Source of the DNA: Chromobacterium sp. ATCC 53434
GTDB lineage: Bacteria > Pseudomonadota > Gammaproteobacteria > Burkholderiales > Chromobacteriaceae
Length of the DNA: 64,000 bases
Direction of reading: 5' to 3'
Assembly (NCBI RefSeq): GCF_002848345.1
Contig: NZ_CP025429.1
Location: 2,294,001-2,358,000 of the forward strand
The notes below the pieces were generated by a model. The model was given only the letters and a program-made list of their open reading frames with translations, was not told the origin of the DNA and made no database searches. A program made the translations under genes and the position numbers. Positions 24,492 to 32,544 of the stretch are shown here, piece after piece. Position 1 is the first letter of the stretch. The number at the start of each line of letters is the position of its first letter.

Positions 24492-25973
24492 TTACAGACG
24501 GTACTGCACGGAGGCCGCGAAGGTGACGAACTGGTTGACCAGATTGGGCGGCAGCACGGCGTTGACGCGGTCCACGTCGGCGTCGCTGCGCATCACGATC
24601 AGGTCCTTCTTGAACTGCTCGGTGTCCTCCACGATGCCGGCGAATTCCAGCTCGCGGTGCAGGGCGATCAGTTCGGCGCGGATGATGGACGGCGTAACCA
24701 GGGCCTGGCCGGGGGAAACGTTGATGCCGTCGTTGGCCAGCTTGTGGCGCGGGAAACGCAGGGCGATGCGGCTGCGCACGGCGTAGCGGTAGTAGTCGGC
24801 CGTCCACTTGGTTTCCAGGCGCAGCAGGCTTTCGTCATCCACGCCGAAGGGCGATTTCTGGTAAGTGGTGATCACCCGTTCCAGGATGATTTTGCCGCCG
24901 CTGTCCACCACGGTGGAGCTGATGCCGTCGCGCAGCAGCAGCTCGCGCTCGTTGCGGCCGAATCGGTCTTTCAACCGCGGCGCCAGCACGCCGGGCACCT
25001 CCACCGCGCGCAGCGGCAGCGCGGGATCGATCGCGCCGTGGAATTCGCACACGCAGGCCCAGGCGGCGGCGCGCACCGGCGCCCAGGTGGGGCAGCCCTT
25101 CAGGCCCCAGGCGCTGACGTGGGGGCTATTACGTGCCGCGCCCCAGGTCGTGAGCTGGGCGTGGGTGCCGTCCCGCGCGGTGAACACGTGGCCGGTGCGC
25201 ATGTTCATGCCACTCCAGCGGCCATCCATGTCCGCCTCCAGCGCGGCCAGGCTGGCGCCGTCGCTGTAGGGGCTGACGATGCTGTAAAACCAGTCCTCCG
25301 CCACAGCGGCCAGCGCCGCGCCCACATCCGGACTGCCGGCGCCGCCGGCGAGGTTGGCGCAGACGGCGGTGATGCCGTCCGGCAGCACGTCCTCGTCGTA
25401 GTAGGCCACGGCCAGTTCCATGCCGTTGCCGGCGTCGCCCTTGTGCCGGCAGGCCACCGATACCACGCCGGCGGCGGCGCTGGCGGTCACGGGCAGATCC
25501 GCGTTGGCGTTGATGGCGTCGGCCAGCTTGGCGGCCAGCGCGGCGTTGGTGTCGCCGATGCTGGCGGCCGCACGCACCCGCTCGCCGCCAATCCAGGCAG
25601 TGAGCACGCCGGGCGTGGTGACGGCGCCGGTCAGGGTGATGGTTCCGCTGGCGGCCACGCCGGCGGGCAGATCCTCCAGCGCCACGGCGTAAACATCGAT
25701 CAGGCCATAGCGGGCCTTCACCGCATCAAGGCCGCGCGCCATGGCGTGCAGCATGGAGCCGCGGCCGTACTTGGTGGCGGCGTCGTCGGCGTTGAGGATG
25801 CGGGACGGGACCAGCGCCGCGGTCTTGCCGGCAGGCAGGCGCTGGCCCAGAACCAGCAGCTTGCGCTCCATCTGCGGCAGGCCGCGCACGGCCTTGGTGT
25901 GGTCGATCTCCACATAGACGCCGCCGGTGCGGACGCCCACGGGGATAGACATGTAGGTGATGTTGTCGGGCAT
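24492..25973 (-). CDS. Tail sheath protein (Mu gpL type)
   Basis: 493 aa. The N-terminus VGVRTGGVYVEIDHTKAVRG and the C-terminal ITTYQKSPFGVDDESLLRLE, then TKWTADYYRYAVRSRI are typical of Mu-type sheath subunits, and the length is as expected. The sheath contracts to drive the tube through the envelope. The tube gene follows 11 bases downstream, as in all such phages. Confidence 0.93.
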   Translation of the reverse strand: MPDNITYMSIPVGVRTGGVYVEIDHTKAVRGLPQMERKLLVLGQRLPAGKTAALVPSRILNADDAATKYGRGSMLHAMARGLDAVKARYGLIDVYAVALEDLPAGVAASGTITLTGAVTTPGVLTAWIGGERVRAAASIGDTNAALAAKLADAINANADLPVTASAAAGVVSVACRHKGDAGNGMELAVAYYDEDVLPDGITAVCANLAGGAGSPDVGAALAAVAEDWFYSIVSPYSDGASLAALEADMDGRWSGMNMRTGHVFTARDGTHAQLTTWGAARNSPHVSAWGLKGCPTWAPVRAAAWACVCEFHGAIDPALPLRAVEVPGVLAPRLKDRFGRNERELLLRDGISSTVVDSGGKIILERVITTYQKSPFGVDDESLLRLETKWTADYYRYAVRSRIALRFPRHKLANDGINVSPGQALVTPSIIRAELIALHRELEFAGIVEDTEQFKKDLIVMRSDADVDRVNAVLPPNLVNQFVTFAASVQYRL

Positions 25974-25976
25974 GGC

Positions 25977-26162
25977 TTATGCCTCCGCTTTCTGTCTCGC
26001 CGGCTTGGCCGGTTCGGGCTGAACTTCCATCGCGTCGCCATCGGCGATGCGGCGGCGGTAATAGGCGGTGAGCGGCACGGGCTGGCCAGCGGCCGGCAGG
26101 TAGCCGCTGCCGTCCTCCAGCCGTACCAGCAGGCCGTCAGCCGCCGGTTTCAGGTTGATCAT
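25977..26162 (-). CDS. DUF2635 small tail protein (Mu gp38 type)
   Basis: 61 aa from MINLKPAADGLLVRLEDGSG. The motif LPAAGQPVPLTAYYRRRIADG matches DUF2635, always found just before the sheath gene. Met at 26174 is an alternative start. It overlaps the tail terminator gene by 26 bases. Confidence 0.8.
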   Translation of the reverse strand: MINLKPAADGLLVRLEDGSGYLPAAGQPVPLTAYYRRRIADGDAMEVQPEPAKPARQKAEA

Positions 26163-26748
26163 GATCGGGTCCATGCTGCTGGGTCTCCAAGGTAAGTTCC
26201 GGCCGGCTGGCGCTGTAGTCGCCGTTCAGCCATTTGATGTGCTCGTCGCGGGTTTCGTGGGGCGCCAGATCCACGTCCATGTGGGCGCGCAGTAGGCGGC
26301 CGGGCTGCTGGTTGGGCGGATAGGTTTCGCTGTCCGGCGCGTCGGCCTCGTCCAGCGGGCCCATATTCAGCTCCAGCGCCACCCAGCCATAGGGGAATTC
26401 CAGCTGGGAACTGAAGCGGGCGCTGCGCAGCGTCAGCCGCGGCACGGCCGGGCCAGGATTGCACAGCCAGGCCCGCAGCTGGCCGTACAGCACCAGCTCG
26501 GCCGCTTCCACATCCCGCGGCTGGCTGACATGCTTGCGCACCTGCAGCTGGCCAACCACGCGCAGCCGCAACGTGCTGTCCCAGTCGCCGGGTTCGATCT
26601 CCGGCAGCAGCGCCGTCACCACGCCCCGCTCCAGTTCGGCCGGCTGGCGCTGGGGGTGATCCACCAGGGACGCGGAGTGAATGCGATCGGGCAGCGCGGC
26701 GGCCAGGCTGGCGCGCAGAGCGCCCATTGCGCGGGCGATGGCGGTCAC
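26137..26748 (-). CDS. Mu gp37-like tail terminator protein
   Basis: 203 aa. It begins with ALRASLAAALPDRIHSASLVDH and carries LRLRVVGQLQVRKHVSQPRD, then LNMGPLDEADAPDS, in line with Mu gp37-type proteins, which cap the tail tube and lie just before gp38 and the sheath. It overlaps the coiled-coil membrane gene by four bases. The assignment rests on both sequence and order. Confidence 0.7.
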   Translation of the reverse strand: MTAIARAMGALRASLAAALPDRIHSASLVDHPQRQPAELERGVVTALLPEIEPGDWDSTLRLRVVGQLQVRKHVSQPRDVEAAELVLYGQLRAWLCNPGPAVPRLTLRSARFSSQLEFPYGWVALELNMGPLDEADAPDSETYPPNQQPGRLLRAHMDVDLAPHETRDEHIKWLNGDYSASRPELTLETQQHGPDHDQPETGG

Positions 26749-27023
26749 TTGGCCCGCCCTTGCTGGTACAGCCGCTCCAGCATCTGCGCCAGCTTGGCGT
26801 CAATGTCCTTCAAGGTTCCGCGCACCTCTGACAGGCGTTCGTCCTGCTGGCGATCAATCAGCGCTTGCTGCACCTGTTTTTCTTCCAGCACGGTGAGCCG
26901 GCGGTCCAGCGTGAGCATGAAGCCCGCCAGGGTGCCCACCAGCGCCAGGGTGGTCAGCACGTCACCCAGGTTGATGCGGCGGTCAAATTGCCAGCCTTGA
27001 GGGCGATTGGTATCAGCGGCCAT
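26745..27023 (-). CDS. Small membrane protein with coiled coil, lysis cassette
   Basis: 92 aa. One hydrophobic helix lies at about 19-42 (GDVLTTLALVGTLAGFMLTL), followed by a charged coiled coil (RRLTVLEEKQVQQALIDRQQ). Proteins of this shape occur in lysis modules as holin-like or accessory factors. It overlaps Rz by 11 bases. No precise function is readable. Confidence 0.65.
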   Translation of the reverse strand: MAADTNRPQGWQFDRRINLGDVLTTLALVGTLAGFMLTLDRRLTVLEEKQVQQALIDRQQDERLSEVRGTLKDIDAKLAQMLERLYQQGRAK

Positions 27024-27576
27024 CTTGGGTCCTTTCCAATTTGATCAGCGCGTCACGGCCGGCGGCGACGGACTGGCACCAGGCGCCATAGTCGCGGGCA
27101 TGGGCGAGGAGGTCCGCGCGTGATACCCCGCTGTCAGCTGGGGTGGCGGCGGCATCGTTCGCGTCAGGTTGTCCGGCAGCCGGGGCGCTGGCGTCGGCGC
27201 GCAGACCGAGGGCGTCGTTGTAGACCCGCAGGCCGTCAACAGAGAGCAGGCCAGGATTGTCAGCGCCGGCACGCGGCGCAGGGAGTTGAGCGGCACGGGG
27301 TATCCTCCGGGTGAACTGCTCGCGCGCGGCGTCCAGCGCGGTCAGGGTGACATCCAGCTGTCCGGACACGTCGGCCAGCTGGCGGGTTTGCTCGTGGTAG
27401 CGTTGCAGGGCGGCGGCGCCGTCGATGCGCCGCTGCTCCGCCACCTGGGCGCGGTAGGTGGCCAGTTCGGTTCTGCCGGAGGCGCGGCCCATCTGAAACG
27501 CCCAGCACCCCGCGATTGCCCCAGACGCCAGTCCCACCAGCAAGGGCCACGTCAGGCGCTGAAGAAAATCAGCCAT
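27013..27576 (-). CDS. Rz-like inner-membrane spanin
   Basis: 187 aa from MADFLQRLTWPLLVGLASG at 27576. One N-terminal membrane helix (about 8-28) is followed by a long periplasmic coiled part (ATYRAQVAEQRRIDGAAALQ). A second gene with a lipobox is nested in another frame, the hallmark of Rz/Rz1. With Rz1 it fuses inner and outer membranes in the last step of lysis. Confidence 0.8.
   Translation of the reverse strand: MADFLQRLTWPLLVGLASGAIAGCWAFQMGRASGRTELATYRAQVAEQRRIDGAAALQRYHEQTRQLADVSGQLDVTLTALDAAREQFTRRIPRAAQLPAPRAGADNPGLLSVDGLRVYNDALGLRADASAPAAGQPDANDAAATPADSGVSRADLLAHARDYGAWCQSVAAGRDALIKLERTQDGR
27045..27296 (-). CDS. Rz1-like outer-membrane spanin lipoprotein, nested in Rz
   Basis: 83 aa lying wholly inside the Rz frame. 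The signal sequence ends in a lipobox, SLLTAC, so the mature protein starts at Cys22. The mature part is Pro-rich (PTPAPRLPDNLTRTMPPPPQ), as is usual for Rz1. Nested position, lipobox and Pro content support the call despite complete overlap. Confidence 0.8.
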   Translation of the reverse strand: MPLNSLRRVPALTILACSLLTACGSTTTPSVCAPTPAPRLPDNLTRTMPPPPQLTAGYHARTSSPMPATMAPGASPSPPAVTR

Positions 27577-27769
27577 CGCCGTCTCCCTTCCCATCCGGCA
27601 ATACCGCTCCGACCAACCCCGCCAACGCCAGACCGGCGGTAACGATGGCCTCTTGCTGCTCCGGTGACAGCGCCAGTCCGCAGGCGGTGGCAACCAACAC
27701 CACGCCGCGCCAGGTAGACGGTTCGCCGGCCCGCGCCAGCAGGTATCGCTTCAGGTTCTGCCAAGCCAT
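27569..27769 (-). CDS. Holin-like protein
   Basis: 66 aa from MAWQNLKRYLLARAGEPSTW at 27769. Two hydrophobic helices (GVVLVATACGLALS and IVTAGLALAGLVGAVL) are separated by a short acidic turn, and the C-terminus is charged (DGKGDGDG). This is the shape of a two-helix holin. It overlaps the endolysin stop and the Rz start, fitting the lysis cassette. Confidence 0.75.
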   Translation of the reverse strand: MAWQNLKRYLLARAGEPSTWRGVVLVATACGLALSPEQQEAIVTAGLALAGLVGAVLPDGKGDGDG

Positions 27770-28176
27770 CACTGGTAGCCCTTTGCCAGTTCGAAATGGG
27801 GAAACTCCCGGAATGGCGCGCCAGGCCGGCCGTACCAGTTCAAACCCAGCGCCATGCCGATCTGGCCGGCGGTTTGCCATGCGGGGTGCGTGTCGTTCCA
27901 CATGGGCTTGCCGTTCACCAGCGGCACGATGTCGAAGGCGCGCGCCGCCGGTTTGCCGGCGATAGTGGCGTTGTGCGCGCTTTGCCCGGCCCGGGCGTTG
28001 GTTACCCGTAGCCCGGGCTGGGTGCGGCCCTGGGCATATAGCGCGTCCTGCTCGGCGCCGCTGCGCCAAGTGCAGGTGATGAGCACGTCCAGGCCGGCGG
28101 CCTTGCAGCGGTCCAGAAACTGGCGCGCCAGCGGCTGGAGATCGGGGTGGAGATCATCAATTCTTCTGCTGGGCAT
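27769..28176 (-). CDS. Endolysin, L-alanyl-D-glutamate peptidase type (M15)
   Basis: 135 aa from MPSRRIDDLHPDLQPLARQF at 28176, preferred because GGAGG stands 5 bases upstream. The zinc ligands of the M15 (T5 endolysin-like) fold are visible: His in GQSAHN, Asp in ARAFDIV and His in FPHFELA. It cleaves peptide cross-links in murein. The gene is followed directly by holin and spanins. Confidence 0.88.
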   Translation of the reverse strand: MPSRRIDDLHPDLQPLARQFLDRCKAAGLDVLITCTWRSGAEQDALYAQGRTQPGLRVTNARAGQSAHNATIAGKPAARAFDIVPLVNGKPMWNDTHPAWQTAGQIGMALGLNWYGRPGAPFREFPHFELAKGYQ

Positions 28177-28177
28177 A

Positions 28178-28714
28178 TCAGCCTCCATCACTGCCGGTGA
28201 ATGCATAGTGGCCGCCCACGCCTGTCACAGCGCGCACGCCGGCCTCCGCGCCCTCGCGCAGAATGGCAAACAGCCGGGATTGGGATTCGTCGTATGCGGG
28301 TTTGAAAAACGGCGCCGCCTGGGTGCCGTGGTCGCGGAAGTACCGCGCCAGGCCACCGGCGCGGCGGCGGGCTTGCTTCTCGTCCAGCCCGTGCTTGATG
28401 CGCAGCCACTCGGCCAGCGGACGGATGGGCGGCAGCCCCCGGTAGCCCGGGGCGGTGCCGTCTTCCACAAAACGGGCGTAGCGCACGCCGGCCACCACGT
28501 CGCGCGCCATGGCAAACGGGCGTTGAACGTGAATGGCGTTCATCAGCGTGGTGAAGCCCATGCTGCGGTTGCTGCGCAGCTTCTGGCGCACGGCGCGGTT
28601 CAGGTATTGGCCGGCGCGCTCCACCCGCAGCTCCATCGCCCTCGCCATGGCCTGCGGCGCCCGCTCAAACGCGGCGCGCACCACGTCGTCGTTGACGTAT
28701 ACGTTGCCGATCAC
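28178..28714 (-). CDS. Tail completion / HK97 gp10-like neck protein
   Basis: 178 aa. The pattern FERAPQAMARAMELRVERAG, then GVRYARFVEDGTAP resembles HK97 gp10-type neck proteins, where Y..FVE.GT is the conserved core. It lies between head genes and the lysis cassette and overlaps the next upstream gene by four bases. It probably completes the head-tail joint. Confidence 0.65.
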   Translation of the reverse strand: MIGNVYVNDDVVRAAFERAPQAMARAMELRVERAGQYLNRAVRQKLRSNRSMGFTTLMNAIHVQRPFAMARDVVAGVRYARFVEDGTAPGYRGLPPIRPLAEWLRIKHGLDEKQARRRAGGLARYFRDHGTQAAPFFKPAYDESQSRLFAILREGAEAGVRAVTGVGGHYAFTGSDGG

Positions 28715-29340
28715 AGGCAGATCCTCCGCTCGAATTCCTCCATCAGCACCGTGTGCATATAGGATGGCGTGCCGTTGCGCGGGGTGGCGCTGATGCCGTC
28801 GTGTACCTGATAAGGCGTGGTAGTGTTGGAGATGGACAGCTCGCGCATGGCCTCGGCCTGGGCGCGCAGCAGCACCAGCGGCTCGTCGCCGGCCGGGATG
28901 GTGCTACCCTCCTCGTCCAACGTATGGCGAGCGCGGTAGCGGTAGCTGGCGGCGCTACCCAGCAGGCCGATCTGGCGCGCGGACGGCGCCGGCATCAGGT
29001 ACAGCACGCGGCGATCGCCATCGCGGCTGACGCGCATGTCCGGCAGGCGACCAGGCCATCCATCCGCCCACACCGGCAGCCGCGCCTTGTCCGCCCGGCC
29101 CCAGTCAAACGCCTGCACCGCCACCAGGTCAGCCGGGCAGTCGTACACCACGCGCTCGGCCTCCAGCTGCAGGCGGCCCAGCACGATCAGCGGCCGGCGC
29201 CGGCTGTAGTCGTCCAGCGCCACCTGCAGCAGGCGCTGGAACTCCGCCAGACTGCCCCGCTCCGGTTCGCGGTCGAACTCCTCCGCGGCGCCTAGCATGC
29301 TGGCGCGCAGGTTCTGGGCCAGGGCGGACAGGGTGGTCAC
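28711..29340 (-). CDS. Head-tail connector region protein
   Basis: 209 aa. No family is certain. The N-terminus is helical (LAEFQRLLQVALDDYSRRRP), and the middle has VVYDCPADLVAVQAFDWG and YLMPAPSARQIG. Its position between the capsid-adjacent gene and the neck protein suggests a head-tail connector or adaptor. It overlaps both neighbours by four bases. Confidence 0.6.
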   Translation of the reverse strand: MTTLSALAQNLRASMLGAAEEFDREPERGSLAEFQRLLQVALDDYSRRRPLIVLGRLQLEAERVVYDCPADLVAVQAFDWGRADKARLPVWADGWPGRLPDMRVSRDGDRRVLYLMPAPSARQIGLLGSAASYRYRARHTLDEEGSTIPAGDEPLVLLRAQAEAMRELSISNTTTPYQVHDGISATPRNGTPSYMHTVLMEEFERRICL

Positions 29341-29831
29341 TTTTGCTTGCCCTTGGTGGCCTTGGGCTCAACTACCAGCGCGCCGGCATCGCTCGCCAGG
29401 ACATTGACGGTCGCGGTATCCGATTCGCCAGCGGCCAGATCCAGGCCCTGGGTCTCGTCAACCTCACCGCCTTCACCCTCCAGTGGAGGCCGGCTTTCGC
29501 CCGGCGCGCCCAGCGACTCGCTGGCCAGGGTGAGCAGCCGTTCGGACACGGCCGCCAGCACGTCCTTGCGGCGGCCCTCGGCCTGTTCGCGCTCGCCCAA
29601 CTGCTCCAGGTCCTCGCGCGCCAGCACCGGAATGGCGGACAACAGCTCGGAAAACGGCCCGGCAAGCAGCGCGTCCACGATATGGACCGGGGCGTCTTCG
29701 TCCAGGGCGAGATCTGCCGCGGCATAGTCGGGCAGCATGCTGGCGTCGACTTCGCGGGTTTCGCCAGGCGGCACCAGCATGGTGCCGACCGTCTTGTAAT
29801 GTTCGGTGTCGTTGTAGTACGGGATTTTCAT
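29337..29831 (-). CDS. Hypothetical head-region protein
   Basis: 164 aa from MKIPYYNDTEHYKTVG. The N-terminal 50 residues (TMLVPPGETREVDASMLPDY) resemble a small beta domain found next to capsid genes in Mu-like phages. The C-terminal half is acidic and looks disordered, ending in a Lys-rich tail. It lies 45 bases after the capsid gene. Confidence 0.6.
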   Translation of the reverse strand: MKIPYYNDTEHYKTVGTMLVPPGETREVDASMLPDYAAADLALDEDAPVHIVDALLAGPFSELLSAIPVLAREDLEQLGEREQAEGRRKDVLAAVSERLLTLASESLGAPGESRPPLEGEGGEVDETQGLDLAAGESDTATVNVLASDAGALVVEPKATKGKQK

Positions 29832-29876
29832 CTGTCGCATCCGGTGATGCGGCTCGCCGGCGGCGGGCCGGCTGGG

Positions 29877-32441
29877 TTACAGCGCCGCGCGGGCGGTGCT
29901 GGAGTACACGATTACGCTGGTGAAGCGGTTGCGCACCGGACGCGGCACGGCGATGGCGTTGTACTCCTCGCCATAGGCGGCTTTCTTGCCGATCGGATGG
30001 CCATCCGGCCCCGTCAGCTCGAACGGCTCACCCGTCACGAACGGCTTGGCGATGGTGTAGCCCAGCACATTGCGCTGGCCCATCAGAATGCGCTCGTCGC
30101 CCAAGTCCACGCCTGGCGCGTTGGTGCCGTATGCCGGGATGTCCTTGATCGCCTCCAGGTCGCCCTGGGCGTTGGTGTCGCTTCCGTTGCGCTTTTGGCT
30201 CGCCACGAACTGCTCGGCGTTGGTGGCGGTGTCGTTCAAGGTCGGCGACATCAACAGGAATTCCGGCGCCACATAACGCTGGCTGTTCATCATCGCCTTG
30301 CGGCTGCCCACCTTTTGAATCAGGCCGTTCAGCCACTTCTCCGTCGTCACGCCGCCCTGCGGATCCAGGTCAAACTTGGTGACGTTCGTCGCCGCGGCGT
30401 AGCTGATGGCGTTGGTGCCGGTGGCGGCCGGGGCCACGGGCTGGCCGGCCTGGTCCACGAACTGCAGCGTGCCCAGGTTGAAGCTGAGCACGCGCCAGTA
30501 GGTGCCGGCTACCTGCTTGCCGCTGCCGTCCCATTGCTTGATCTGCACGCTATTCAACGTGACGGTGATCGGGTTTTCCGGCAGGCCCACGGCGCTGCCC
30601 TGCATGTCCCGCGCCTGGAAGGGACGCACCACCGGCCACTGCGCCAATTTGACCAGCGATTTGCCGCTGCCCAGCTGGGAGGTGAGGTTTTCATTGTTCA
30701 CCGGCACGGCCAGATAGCTGTCCGATGCGCGCTGCAGCTCGTTGCAGATCCGGCGCGCCACCAGCTCGCGCAGTACGCGGGCGTTACTCTCGATATTGCG
30801 GCCCATCGCGTCCCAGTTCAGCGCGGAGGCGCGGGTGAAGAACTGCACCTCGTTGGTGATCGACAGCGCCAGCTTCATCGGGGTGACGGACACCGTATCC
30901 ATTGCCTGGGTGATGCCGGCAAACGGGATCGACTGGCCCTCGTAGACCACGCCATCGTTCATCACCTGGCTGACGTCGCGCAGTTCATACGGGATCTGCG
31001 TGGTCGCGGCGCCGGAGAAGTCGGTCAGGGTCTGCACCAGGGACAGCACGTTGAGGTCCGAAAGTGCTTCGCGGATCACCTCGCGCTGCACGCCCAGCGG
31101 CAGCGCGGTGTTGCCCATGTCCAGCGTGCCCTGCCCCTGCGCCAGCACGCGGTATTCCGCGTCCAGCCGCGGCGCGTGGATGCGGTCGTATTCGGCCAGC
31201 ACGCGCTGGCAGAACGGTGGCAGCGTCTGCTTGGCATCCAGGTGCAGCTGGCCGGCGGCGGACGACTTGGCCAGGTTCTCGCGGAAGAACTCGCTGAGCT
31301 TCTTCACGCCGTCGGCGATCACGGTGATCTGCGGCGAGCCGGCAGGGCCGTAACCCAGCTGGGCCAGCTGCCGGGCGGCGGCCACCTCGTTGGCGTTCTT
31401 GATCTGCATCTCGGCCAGCGCTCGCACCTGGTCGTCGGTGGTGTCGGCGGTGATCACGCCGGCGGCGGCCTCGGCCAGCGCCTTCTTGGTGGCATCGTCC
31501 AGACCTGCGGCGGCGGCGATGGTTTCGGCCAGCAGCTTGCGCTTGCCTTCGGTGGTTTCGGCCAGCTGCTTGGCGGCGGTGTCCCGCTCGGCCAGCGCCT
31601 TGGCCACGGCCGCGCCGACGTCGGCCTGGTTCACGCCGCCGACGGACAGCTGGATCACCGGCGCCGGGCCATTCGCCGGCAGCTTGGAAAGCTGCTCGGA
31701 CAGCTGAATGGCCGCCTGCTCCAGCTGCTCGCACAGCTGCTTGGCCTGGGCTTCGTCGGTGATGCCTTCCAGTTGGGCCTCGGCCAGCGTTTTGACGGCG
31801 GCCACCGCCTGCTCGGACAGTTTGCGCGCGGCTAGGGCCTCCAGCAGCGCCTTCAGATACTTGTTCATCGTGGTTTTCGCCTCGGAAAGGAGAGTTCGCG
31901 CCAGCTCCGGGTGGAGCAGCAATGGGATGTCCGCGCCGGAATCGCACGACAGCGTGACGGGGTCCAAGCGCTTGATCACCGGACGCACGGTGAGGCCTGC
32001 ACCCAACAGGACGGGGCCATGGAGCCGGCCCTGTTCGTTGTCCTGCCAGTTTTCGGAGAATTCAGCGGAGAGATAGCGGAAGCCGCGGCCCTTGACCGCA
32101 TCGCGGCCAAAGTCGGTCCACTCCACCAGCGCGCGCAGCCGGCCGCCCTCCACCGCCAGCCGTAGGATCTTGGCGGCGGCGCCGTCGCCAGGCTGGTGGT
32201 TCACGTCCAGGAAGATATCGGTGCCCACCACGCCGGCGTCGAAATTGCGGACCATGGCTAGCAGCATGTCGCGGGAGATATCGAAGCGCCCATAGCGCGG
32301 ATCGGTAAACGAACCCTCCCGGGTGAGCGTCACCCAGCTGGTGGGCTTGGCGTCCGGCACGTCGGCCATACCGGCCAGCAGGCGGACTACCTGGCTGGGC
32401 TGGGTGTTTTCAGAGAGTTGGAAGTGTCGGGGTACTTGCAT
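29877..32441 (-). CDS. Head protease-scaffold-major capsid protein fusion
   Basis: 854 aa. Residues 1-190 resemble the Mu gpI protease (DVNHQPGDGAAAKILRLAVE, then GRGFRYLSAEFSENW). About 190-375 is a helical Ala/Glu/Lys scaffold starting at an internal MNKYLKALLEALAARKLSEQ. From about 400 to the end is an HK97-fold major capsid protein (AEYRVLAQGQGTLDMGN through EYNAIAVPRPVRNRF). In Mu these parts lie in separate genes (I/Z and T). Self-cleavage between parts is expected. An internal start at the scaffold Met may also be used. Confidence 0.85.
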   Translation of the reverse strand: MQVPRHFQLSENTQPSQVVRLLAGMADVPDAKPTSWVTLTREGSFTDPRYGRFDISRDMLLAMVRNFDAGVVGTDIFLDVNHQPGDGAAAKILRLAVEGGRLRALVEWTDFGRDAVKGRGFRYLSAEFSENWQDNEQGRLHGPVLLGAGLTVRPVIKRLDPVTLSCDSGADIPLLLHPELARTLLSEAKTTMNKYLKALLEALAARKLSEQAVAAVKTLAEAQLEGITDEAQAKQLCEQLEQAAIQLSEQLSKLPANGPAPVIQLSVGGVNQADVGAAVAKALAERDTAAKQLAETTEGKRKLLAETIAAAAGLDDATKKALAEAAAGVITADTTDDQVRALAEMQIKNANEVAAARQLAQLGYGPAGSPQITVIADGVKKLSEFFRENLAKSSAAGQLHLDAKQTLPPFCQRVLAEYDRIHAPRLDAEYRVLAQGQGTLDMGNTALPLGVQREVIREALSDLNVLSLVQTLTDFSGAATTQIPYELRDVSQVMNDGVVYEGQSIPFAGITQAMDTVSVTPMKLALSITNEVQFFTRASALNWDAMGRNIESNARVLRELVARRICNELQRASDSYLAVPVNNENLTSQLGSGKSLVKLAQWPVVRPFQARDMQGSAVGLPENPITVTLNSVQIKQWDGSGKQVAGTYWRVLSFNLGTLQFVDQAGQPVAPAATGTNAISYAAATNVTKFDLDPQGGVTTEKWLNGLIQKVGSRKAMMNSQRYVAPEFLLMSPTLNDTATNAEQFVASQKRNGSDTNAQGDLEAIKDIPAYGTNAPGVDLGDERILMGQRNVLGYTIAKPFVTGEPFELTGPDGHPIGKKAAYGEEYNAIAVPRPVRNRFTSVIVYSSTARAAL

Positions 32442-32500
32442 CGCCTACCTGCCAGAAACGCGCGGATGCGCGGTTTCTAGCAGGGTAAGCATGGGGGGAT

Positions 32501-32522
32501 GGTGGGATAAGGGGGGGATTTG
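32501..32522 (-). promoter_or_regulatory. Conserved late-block motif B (late promoter candidate)
   Basis: Second copy of the 22-bp motif (plus-strand core GGGATAAGGGGGGGATTT). It lies about 60 bases upstream of the capsid gene start, between that gene and the oppositely oriented cargo nuclease. Confidence 0.7.
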
Positions 32523-32544
32523 GAGGTATGATGTTTCAATTTTC

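Noticed and set aside
29343..31835. 830-aa plus-strand frame
   Set aside because: It is antisense to the capsid fusion gene; the His/Arg/Gly-rich product is what the complement of a GC-rich gene gives.
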